The notes beneath the pieces were generated by a model that made no database searches, was not told the origin of the DNA, and worked only from the letters and a program-made list of their open reading frames with translations. A DNA stretch of 11,176 bases from Lunasporangiospora selenospora (taxonomy: Eukaryota; Mortierellomycota; Mortierellomycetes; Mortierellales; Mortierellaceae): the NCBI GenBank assembly GCA_015680635.1, contig JAABOA010000266.1:3477-14652 (forward strand). Reading direction: 5' to 3'. The number at the start of each line of letters is the position of its first letter. The first letter of the stretch is position 1. Shown here piece by piece: positions 1-7,559 of the stretch. Made by a program: the position numbers and the translations under genes.

Positions 1-29
1 GAGAGATAAAAAAAAAAGGTGGAACTTGA

Positions 30-437
30 GGGGGAAACTCTGGCCCTTTATGTAATTTCTCAGGTGGAGCTGCGAGCGCTTCAACCTTTGCGCGATGGCC
101 TCCTGGTAATGAACGTGTCCATGAGGAGCATCTGCAGAGCCCCCGCGAATATATTCAACTGAATGATCAAGTGAGACGACATTTTCCCTCCCCTCTCATG
201 CCGAACTGCCAGCGCGCTCATGTTTTCCCCTGGAAGCTCGATGCATCGCCCAGCGACTCAATCTGTGCTCAGATTGAGAGAATAGCGAGAACGACTCACA
301 GAATACCTTATTTTTTTTCCATGTTGTACACCCGCCATATGCTCAATGAGCTGGGCATGAGGTTGGGCTGTCTGAATCAGCGGAGGGGTTTGTATTCTGT
401 ATTTCTCGTCCATATGGCTCCCTCACCCATGTACTAA
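30..437 (+). other. Open frame entering from the left edge, possible last exon of an unknown gene
   Basis: One frame is free of stops for 135 codons and ends with TAA at 435-437. A plausible acceptor (TTTCTCAG, ending at 62) would begin an exon at 63. The first part of the frame reads like protein, mixed charged and polar, for example NERVHEEHLQSPREYIQLND, whereas the end is less convincing. In-frame methionines come only from about 199 onward, so it would need an upstream exon outside the window. I recognise no family. It could equally be a chance open frame or a decayed mobile-element remnant. Confidence 0.2.
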
Positions 438-1335
438 GAAAAAATTGAGCCTTGTAGCCGGATCGCCCTGGCGGCATTCACACCGTGCGATTAAGATTTT
501 TCCCAAATGCCCCAATAACCCTCTGTGATAATCGTTTTGACCAACTCGGCCAAACGATTGCATTAACCTTGATGTCCCTTGACCATTGAGCTGTCCACGT
601 CGTCTTTGTTCCTCGGAAGACAATAGGGCAAGAACCCCTGCTAAGGAGAAGGGGCGTTAAAATGATTGTTGACCGGGCGCGGTTAGGTAGCAAGGTGTGA
701 GAAGGGGCCGAGCGAAAGACTGGGGTGAAGCAGGCCTGAGAGGCAATCGCTGTGCTGAGGGGTCCACCCATTGCTTTGCCATGCATTTGGGGGAAGCTTG
801 ACCAGAAAGATTTGGACTGAGCAGTCTGAGCACAAGACAGAGGAACCTTAATCATCCAAGTTTCATTCCCTGGTACTAACCCCGTATGCACTGCCTCTCC
901 AGTTGGCAACTGCCTTGCAACCTTCCCCTATCCGCGTGTGTATCGAGCTGTCTGTAAACGCATAAAAGATAGGATATCGATACTCTGATTGTTAACCGTC
1001 GCGCAAGGTATCCAGGAACGCGTTTGGAGACAGACCGCGCACCTCCAAGGTACCTTTGTCTGGATGCATTGTCCCGTCTCAGCTGTGATTTCACATAAAC
1101 TCTACCTACAGCATATCTCAAGCTCGAATATTGCCGACGACCGGCGCTTCTAGGTTATTCCACAGCAAACACTCAGCTGCCCTATCTAAAGTTCAATGAT
1201 GTCTCCAGCCCTTTACTGTTAAGAACGACGCTACGCGACTACAGCTGTGCCAGTGGATTTTTGGGATCTAAAAAGCCTCTCTAACCGTTGCAAGAATACC
1301 CACTCTGATCCATCACTTGCGTAATACACATTATG

Positions 1336-1356
1336 GAGAGAGAGAGAGAGAGAGAG
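1336..1356. repeat. (GA)n microsatellite
   Basis: An uninterrupted run of about ten GA units lies in the gene-poor arm. Confidence 0.9.
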
Positions 1357-1961
1357 CAAGGGGCGATTGCCGTGGCTATCGACTTTCTGGCGTAGAGTTC
1401 AGGGTTAAAATGGATGACCTTGTTGATCTTTCTCATGACCCCCACAGAAAAAACACACACAGAACAAGATAATCCCGTTTGGGCTGTAGGCAATCTTGAT
1501 TTCAATCCTGAAGGACGTAAAGGATGAGCAAAGAATTAAACTCATCGATCATCGACTCTTAGTTTACAGAATGATGATTTCCCCGAGGGGTTCCCAGGTC
1601 GTTCAACGACAGATATTGACTTTCAACCTCTCTTCTCGGTAATCCACACAATTTATCCTCTTTCAGGCATCACACTGGGAGGCACTTCCAAGCTTAGACG
1701 TCACCAATGCTGAGAAAAAAAACTAGTAAAGGATCCTCTTCTGGCCTTGTACGTTTGATACCCCTGAAAACAGACATTTTGTCTTGTAGAACCTGTTTTT
1801 TGTCTTCATTCTAACATGTGAGTCACAACAGCATAGCGATCATGGCATACACACACATACACACGCATTTGGAGGCCTTGGACGCTTAAAGGGAGACTTT
1901 CCTTCTCTTTTGGCGTACACACTATTGTGCTTTGTTACCACAGGGGATGATCACAACCATC

Positions 1962-2080
1962 CTATCGTATGCACAGTTACCTTGATATGGATCAGGCGGC
2001 CTATTGTGTGCACAGTCATCCTGATATGGATTAGGCGACTCTATTGTATGCACAGTTACCCATGATCTGAATCAGGCTTC
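1962..2080. repeat. Minisatellite, three tandem copies of about 39 bp
   Basis: Copies start at 1962, 2001 and 2041 and share the skeleton CTATYGTRTGCACAGT, then CTGATATGGATCAGGC or close variants. The spacing is 39 then 40 bp, and the copies differ by scattered substitutions. A fourth, more decayed copy may start at 1922 (CTATTGTG, then GTTACC and GATGATCA), exactly 40 bp before the first clear copy. The array sits in no recognisable gene. Internal motifs include GTGCAC, a small palindrome. Confidence 0.8.
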
Positions 2081-2677
2081 CACATCCTTCCTCTCTGTGC
2101 TTCTTATTCATGCATTTTGGATGGATGAGAAGTATCAGACTACAGGTATCACTCGCACTCCTTGCATACTTGACTAGACACAGGAAAATCAAAGGATGGT
2201 ATCGTGGGAATGAGAAGTGCGGGTGTTGCTGCTGTAAACCAGCAGTAAGATAAGCATAGCAAAAAAAAGAAAGGGAGAGAGGAGCATGGTAGCATGGATT
2301 AGCAAGTACTGCAGTATGTGCAAGGATATAATTTTTCTGGACTTTCCCTCTTGAGCAAAGTTTCCGCGTCTGGGAACGGATTGAGTGTCCCAGCTGGGTT
2401 GCCAAAGGGGCAGGATCTACTTTTACTTCCCTGAGATTCTTGGAAGCTAATGATGCTATGCTATTACCACAGCAGCATCGACATTCCTGTTCCTTGTTTT
2501 ATCTGTTAACTTGTCTCCTCCGAGGGGCACACGACACCTCCAAAGCATCCAGTAGAAAAATCATGGTGAGGGATGGGCAAGCAAGAAATGGCCTCACGTG
2601 AGAATTGCCAAGAGAGATTCCCCTAAATTCATGAACTGCTCGGCCCAGCATTCCGAAGGCTGGTCTCGAGGATCCGA

Positions 2678-2871
2678 AGTCTGAATATAAGGATGCATAG
2701 CCCAATGAACAAGACTGAGCTATTGAGAGAGAAGCCCGTGCGAGAAGATGCTCTCTGGCCCCGTTTTAAGGGATCCTCATGTCACTTAACCTGTGCAACC
2801 GATGGAAGGAAGGAAGCTCCACTGGGGAATCCTTGAAAAAGGCAGTCCAAATATAAGGAGCACCGCCCAAT
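2678..2871. repeat. Diverged direct duplication, about 29 bp, copies 166 bp apart
   Basis: The segment at 2678-2706 and the one at 2844-2871 share AGTC, AATATAAGGA and GCCCAAT in the same order, with a few substitutions and one short indel. Similarity seems to extend weakly leftward (GGATCC versus GAATCC). The segments look like copies of one dispersed element or an old local duplication. Confidence 0.45.
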
Positions 2872-3145
2872 ATATGCCCTCTTGGTATTGTTAGTTCAAG
2901 GAAAACAAGGTTTGTGAGTGTGGTAGGACCATTTCTGATGCTCACACAAATAATCATCGATCCACATACATCCGTGATGTCGCTCAGTTGAGAACATCTT
3001 CATCGCCCGATAATGTGTGGAGCAGTAACACCAATTGACGCATCAAAGTGGCCCTCTTGGATATATCCAAGTAAACTATTGCACAGCCCATTCAACCAAC
3101 CTCTTCCTTCCGTTGACCAGCCTCTTTACCCCCATCCCGGAGACG

Positions 3146-3362
3146 ATGGACGCACAGACGACTGCAGACGAAACGATGGAAGCAAACAGCAGATATGCCA
3201 CGTTCATCGGATGACTTTGATTCTCTGCATCTGCTCGAATTGCCTGTCATTCCAAGTGGCTCTCAGGGTTCATCCACTCCCTTTCATGGAAAGACCCTTC
3301 CACAGGGAAAAGAAAAAAGAGGGGTGGCACTGCCAGATCCAACAAAGCAGATCTCTGCCTAA
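3146..3362 (+). pseudogene. Coding-like patch with a frame change, possible gene relic
   Basis: Two overlapping short frames follow one another and both read like protein. The first starts at ATG 3146 (MDAQTTADETMEANSRYATF) and stops at the TGA around 3212. The second, one frame over, begins at ATG 3195 and runs 55 codons to TAA at 3360-3362. It contains DDFDSLHLLELPVIPSG, then a basic, polar tail. A single frameshift near 3205-3212 would join them. I recognise no family, so this may be a decayed gene, an exon pair misread by eye, or chance. Confidence 0.15.
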
Positions 3363-3404
3363 ATCTCCCTCGTCCTAATTTGTGCGTTATCATGGTGAAA
3401 GCTG

Positions 3405-3425
3405 CACACACACACACACACACAC
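3405..3425. repeat. (CA)n microsatellite
   Basis: About ten CA units are followed by a degenerate purine-pyrimidine tail (CGCATACACACATTCATTCACACGCGCG in effect, to about 3455). Alternating tracts of this kind are common in fungal spacers. Confidence 0.9.
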
Positions 3426-4013
3426 GCATACACACATTCATTCACACGCGCGCATGCAACCTGGTGAAAGGCGTGTCCTTCTGGTAAGGTCTTTCCAAAT
3501 CGGTAGCAAAGCCCTTTACAATTCTTACTACCCCTACCCTCTTTCTACCAACCCCTGGCTATCACTGACATCTTTGCGGTATTCCTGTGCTTCGGCTGTG
3601 ATGAGGGGCGGGGCCCTTAGCCACACTCCAGGGATAAGCCGGGCATAATCCCTTTATCTTTTTCTGGCTATTAACCTTACTATTCCCAGCATTGCCCCCT
3701 TCTTTACCGCTTTATGGGGCAGGGCGAAGGAGATGATGACAGAAAAGGGAAGGAGAGGGAGTCAATTGTATCAACTCTTGTAAAGCCCCATTTGCATTGC
3801 CACCACACAGCAGCAAAGAATCCTGGATTTTGCACAAAAAAGAAAAAAAGGAAAAACGAGTGTGCGCATGTTTTCCAATAATCGGCAATCCGCACATGTC
3901 TGTCCCACGCATGGATATTTTCCCCTATCAAACCCCTCCCTTTCTCCAAAATGAAATTTAACACCCCTTCCCCGCGCCAACTCTGAAGTGGTCTATTCAG
4001 CTCAAGACTAAAT

Positions 4014-4235
4014 GTGGCAGTGCAAATCAGTATTTCCTTGCGCTATTACACTATATCCAAACAATGCGCCCACAATTCATTCTCCAAGTAGTCAAAAAAT
4101 AAAAGTGTGGCAGTGCATTTCATTATTTCCGAAATCTGATTTCGGAAAACGTTATTTCCTTACTTATTTTCAGGAACCCTGGACCTTAATTTAGTCAGCT
4201 CAGTATTCTAAAAAAGATAAGTGTGGCAGTGCAAA
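4014..4235. repeat. Three spaced copies of GTGGCAGTGCA, possible mobile-element ends
   Basis: Copies lie at 4014-4037, 4107-4130 and 4223-4235, all in the same orientation. The first two match over 24 bases (GTGGCAGTGC, then TTTCC) with three mismatches. The second and third share the left flank instead: an A-rich stretch, then AAGTGTGGCAGTGCA. Matching different flanks in different pairs suggests a repeated unit whose boundaries overlap, as in nested or tandem insertions of a small element. No transposase frame is present. Confidence 0.55.
4126..4148. repeat. Perfect 10-bp inverted repeat with 3-nt loop
   Basis: TTTCCGAAAT (4126-4135) and ATTTCGGAAA (4139-4148) are exact reverse complements around CTG. 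The hairpin begins within the shared end of the second GTGGCAGTGCA copy. There is no T-run after it, so it does not look like a terminator. A foldback in a small non-autonomous element or a protein-binding palindrome are the likelier readings. Confidence 0.7.
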
Positions 4236-4297
4236 CCGCCCTAGAGGCCCATCATCATCAAAGTCGAACGCCATGGGGGATTAGGTCGCAGTCACCA

Positions 4298-4419
4298 TCT
4301 CGACTCTTTCCTTCATCTACCCTTTTCTCTTTCTTTCTCTTGCTCTTCACCTCATCCACACTTTTTGCCTAGTACGCCTCTGCTCGACAAGCGCCCACTC
4401 CTAACCATCCAACCCAGTC
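4298..4419 (+). promoter_or_regulatory. CT-rich leader resembling a fungal promoter/5' UTR
   Basis: From 4298 to about 4375 the plus strand is strongly pyrimidine-rich (CTTTCC, TTTTCTCTTTCTTTCTCTTGCTC), followed by an A/C-rich stretch (CCTAACCATCCAACCCAGTC) directly before an ATG at 4420. The two intact genes here have the same kind of leader on their own strand. That makes transcription start nearby plausible. No clear TATA box was seen. Confidence 0.45.
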
Positions 4420-4555
4420 ATGTCTACTCTTCAATGGTAAGACCCTTCAAATGCGTCATCATCATTCCACCGTGGCATTGAATTGTAACTAATCGTTCAG
4501 CAAGGTAATAGTTTATTTTCTCTCTCTAAAGACAAGGATATGTAGCGTAGTCTAA
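4420..4555 (+). CDS. Candidate tiny spliced gene or truncated gene start, 23 codons
   Basis: The ATG at 4420 follows a CT-rich leader with C at the -1 position and A/G-containing context. After 17 coding bases (M-S-T-L-Q and two bases) comes GTAAGA at 4437. An ACTAAT branch-like motif and TTCAG at 4496-4500 end a 64-nt intron with near-ideal fungal signals. The frame resumes at 4501 and stops with TAA at 4553-4555, giving 23 residues with a hydrophobic middle (VIVYFLSL). The stop lies 51 bases from the glutathione synthetase stop on the other strand, so the two converge. A start exon this well formed usually leads into a longer gene, so it may be the remnant of a lost gene, a small protein, or a spliced non-coding transcript. 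The product is unknown. Confidence 0.3.
4512..4517 (-). terminator. AATAAA polyadenylation-type signal for glutathione synthetase
   Basis: AATAAA on the minus strand lies 90 bases after the glutathione synthetase stop codon, a normal distance for a fungal 3' end. It also falls inside the second exon of the candidate small gene on the opposite strand, so the two transcripts would overlap at their 3' ends. Confidence 0.4.
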
Positions 4556-4606
4556 GGACAGAGAGAACAAAGAAAAAAGCCATTTCTATAACCGACCAAT
4601 TTCGCT

Positions 4607-7225
4607 CTAGACCAACAGTAAGGAGTCAATCACGGCAAATCCAGCCGCCACTCCACCTTCGTTGCTATCCACAGTCTTTGTCCGCAGCAAATGTCCACCA
4701 TTATCGTTTCTAACCGCCTTTTTGCCATCATGAAGATAGATACCATACACACCAAGTTCTGAAACAACATCCGCACGCTGGAGCTCTCCTTTGCGCAGCA
4801 GGACGTTCTTGGTTACTGGAGGACGAATAATGTCCATAAGAATGTAAGCGTTCCTTTGCTCCGCTGTAAGCTCCCGAAGAACTCCTTGGATATCCTTCCC
4901 GTAAATGTTGTTCCCTAGCAAACCCCAAATAGACCAAAGCAACAGAAGCATGAAGAGAAAACCAAGGAGCATCCCGTTAGTCATATGTATGGCGTCATCA
5001 CTCTTTTCAATTGGACGGCCTACACTCAAGGAGAGGAAAGATAATACGACATCTACAGTAACAACGCCCCAAAAACGCTCTCGATGCTTACCTCCTCCCT
5101 CACGCTGAGGCTTCATTACGAGATTATCGCTATCCTTGAGAGCGGCTTCATAGGCAGCCAAACCTTCAGGAGAATTATCCAGAGGATAGAGGCCCGTGAA
5201 AGAAGCACGCAATTGAGCAGCCACTTCGGGATCCTTAACAAAGCGCTCCAATTGACCTGGTGCGGCCAAAACCTGCTGGACCTTCTTTGCACCGACAAGC
5301 TGATATGCGATCGTAGGACACTTGATAGCCAAGGATCTCTCGGCAAGCAAACGACCATCCCATTCCTAAGGGAAAAGAGGGTCAATGGTACGATACGTTG
5401 CAATAACCGTTAGGTTGGTGTAGCTGTTAAATAGTGCCAGCAGACCTTTCCCTCCCCCCTCCCCCGAGATAATTTCCTCCGCTCTATACCTTTTCTGTTG
5501 GATAATCCGTGGTGGCGTATGCAGAGCGATAATAGGCAACAGAGATCTCTTGGTCACCACTATCATTGTACGGAATAACAAGAGCAGCACAGCGTCAGCA
5601 TCACAACATACTGGGGACATGGGATTCAAAAGAGATTTGGTGTTCATCAAACCAGCAATCCTATTTACATGAACAGAGCTCTGGTCTTTGGATCCAGACG
5701 ACCTTGGTCAGCGATTTCCGCCATTGTCTTGCGGATGAGAACAATACCATGCCTAAAGAATGAAATTGGAATTAGGCAACCGCTGTGTTAATTCGGGAGA
5801 AAAAGAAAAAAAAGAGTCGACTCATTGCGGGAGGATAGAGAAGGGACAGTGAAGCAATTGCCAGTTTTCCTGGTCATTGGTGAACATACTTCAAGAGATT
5901 GTACTCGATCCAGCGTTGGTCAAAGGCGTTTCTCTCTCCGGGCTGAACAACCATCATCACCTTTGCACTATTATAAGCAGGAAGATAGGGATAGGTAACA
6001 GAAAATCCCATCGGGGTTAATGTAATCCATTACTCTTGAGCAGTTATTCCTACAAAGTCTTTTTGACGGCACAGAGGTTCAAATAAAATGGGAGCTCGGT
6101 GGTCACATACGTCTTGGATCCGTAAAGCTGGTGTGCAGAAGCCAGTCCTGAGGCAATTGACTCGATGGACTCACTGCTTGGCAAAGCAGATGGGTCGATC
6201 TTGTCTGAAAAGTATCCAGTAGTTGCATGGAGATATCTATATTAGGAATAGGAAGCAGACAGTGTAAGCCCAAAAATGTCTATGAGTGTGTGCATATGCC
6301 TCTGATAAGCAACCCCTGGCCTCCAGACTGAAGTGAGAAACATGCATGTGGAGATGGGTTCAGCAGGATGAGAAAGAGTCCTTGCCTGTGGAGATCCGCT
6401 GTGAGCGAAGACAAGCTTCCAAAAGAGACCGAAATGGTGTTGAGTTCGACCTGCTTGATCTTTGCCTCGGACAGTGCCTGACCAGCGTTCAGATGAATAA
6501 TATAGTCGGATCGGTGAACTCCCAAAGATGCTGGCTAAACTCGAAAGTGAAGGAGGGAAAGCTGATGTGAGTAGAAGGCCCTAAAAAGAAGTCACGGCCA
6601 ATGACCATTATCTTGGCATCGCCCCAGAAAGTAAAAGGGAATGCTCGTTTCCTCCTTGTCTTCTCCTGTCCTCTCGTCCTCAGAGATGACGCGATCTGTA
6701 GATTGAATGTGCGAACCATCGCACGACAAACAACAGACAACGGTAATTGTTTGGTTTTTTCCTCCTTTGAAGTTTACCTGAGCAATGCCCTCTTTCCTGA
6801 CAAGAAGATATAGGTCATAGAGTCTCTTCACAAAATCGTCTACTTGAGAAAGGCTAGAATTGAGAAACTCCAATGGGGTCAGACTCTGCTACAAGAATAA
6901 TGGCCACAAAGAAAACAGAGGAGTTGTCCGAGGAGGAGGGGGCGAGCCGTTACCTCTCCATGATTTCCTTCAAGAACGCGTCGTCTTCAGAGATAGTGTG
7001 CACAAGTTCATTAAAAAGTGGCTGAATCCGGACAGCATCGTCAAAGGCTTTGCTTGGAAAGACCGTGGGGATTAGCGAGACGGGGGCGTTAATGACTCCT
7101 TGCGTCTCTTGTCCAGTGATGGTCGGTGGTCTGACAACAAGTCCATGCGACAATGCAAAATCGAGAGCGACATCCTTGAGGATCTGCAACTGGTCTTCAG
7201 AAAGAGTGGATGCTAGGTCAGCCAT
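4607..7225 (-). CDS. GSH2: Glutathione synthetase (EC 6.3.2.3), nine exons, 488 aa
   Basis: It catalyses the second, ATP-dependent step of glutathione synthesis, joining gamma-glutamylcysteine to glycine; the enzyme is normally cytosolic and homodimeric. Exons read from the minus strand: 7225-6954, 6883-6778, 6534-6386, 6236-6111, 5967-5890, 5752-5669, 5559-5490, 5365-5092 and 4914-4607; all phases agree and the sum is 489 codons. Landmarks of the eukaryotic family appear in order: RSDY at 134-137 (substrate), VELNTIS around 155-161 with the probable magnesium ligands E156 and N158, GAKKVQQ near 320-326, the ATP-binding glycine-rich loop KPQREGGGNN at 380-389 with E384, SELG, HLLRTK at 461-466, and GGVAAGFA at 473-480. 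Length fits the family (human 474). The start at 7225 has A at -3 and G at +4 and follows a CT-rich leader. Intron 3 has a GC donor; intron 2, at 243 nt, is the longest. The first acceptor (CAGAG before 6883) is the least typical junction and was chosen to keep phase. Confidence 0.96.
6237..6385 (-). other. GSH2: GC-AG intron 3 of glutathione synthetase
   Basis: The upstream exon ends CTCCACAG and the intron begins GCAAGG; it ends CTAATATAG before ATATCTCC. No GT donor nearby keeps the frame. The join restores an unbroken conserved passage (ADLH-R-YLHATTGYF). The donor matches the usual minor-class GC-AG pattern, AG/GCAAG. Confidence 0.85.
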
Positions 7226-7559
7226 TGTGTAGTTGGGATGAATGTTTAAGAAATAAAGGTGCAGGCGTGGGTGAGTGGAGAGAGATGGATGAACAGAAAG
7301 ATGACAGAGAGAAAAGCGATAGAGATAAAAAGAGTTGCAAGGGAGGCGGACGAGGAGGACGGCGAATCAAGTTTTAGGTTCTCTGTGCCTGCGCAGAGGG
7401 GGTTTTGGATTTGATTTCAAAGCACAACTCGGTCCCCTCTCGATCAAAAATAAAAAAAGACTCGACCACTTGGTGGTTACTTGCCTTCTAGGGCGTTCTT
7501 TTATATAGTATTTCTTCCTAAATATGACATAGTGCTTTGCTATCACTCTTTCCGCATTC
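7226..7559 (-). promoter_or_regulatory. Spacer: amidase 3' end and glutathione synthetase promoter
   Basis: Between the amidase stop (7560) and the GSH2 start (7225) the minus strand first carries an AT-rich part with TATATAAAAG at 7498-7507, about 275 bases before the ATG. A second part, roughly 7226-7345, is strongly pyrimidine-rich (CTCTCTGTC, CTTTCTG, CATCTCTCTCC), the leader style also seen before the amidase. TATATAAAAG could be a TATA box for GSH2 or an AT-rich 3'-processing element of the amidase. No clear AP-1-type stress element (TTACTAA or TGACTCA) was found. Confidence 0.45.

Larger units (their letters stand above)
438..4297. other. Gene-poor, repeat-bearing intergenic stretch
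   Basis: I find no supported gene here. All frames are broken into short pieces, with no conserved motif and no chain of splice-compatible exons. It contains GA and CA microsatellites, a minisatellite around 1962-2080, a diverged duplication (2678-2706 and 2844-2871), an E-box palindrome TCACGTGA at 2594-2601, a coding-like patch at 3146-3362, and the GTGGCAGTGCA repeats near 4014-4235. No tRNA-like promoter boxes or rRNA sequence were seen by eye. Confidence 0.6.

Noticed and set aside
423-909. Minus-strand open frames, including one piece (640-423) that follows an acceptor-like CTTCTCCTTAG and reads somewhat like protein.
   Set aside because: No matching donor, no upstream exon with a start and no recognisable motif. 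The two overlapping frames cannot both be real, and neither has convincing support.
2031-2405. 124-codon minus-strand open frame.
   Set aside because: It runs through the minisatellite, has no motif or sensible start context, and its residues look like translated repeat and low-complexity DNA.
3013-3378. 121-codon plus-strand open frame starting at an ATG.
   Set aside because: The composition (Pro, His, Cys, Trp scattered) is unlike a folded protein. The other two frames in the same interval look more coding-like, so this is probably chance.
3704-3980. Three overlapping minus-strand frames of 66-86 codons.
   Set aside because: All depend on the A/T-rich tract near 3835-3860, which gives runs of Phe, and they contradict one another. 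No motif is seen.
4905-5413. Plus-strand open frames of 67 and 109 codons.
   Set aside because: They are antisense to the conserved glutathione synthetase exon 8 and intron 8, whose coding sense is certain.
6592-6873. Reading straight through from exon 2 into the 243-nt intron 2 of glutathione synthetase.
   Set aside because: The conserved continuation (LGVHRSDY) is reached only by splicing 6778 to 6534. The read-through sequence after EGIAQ has no family similarity and stops.
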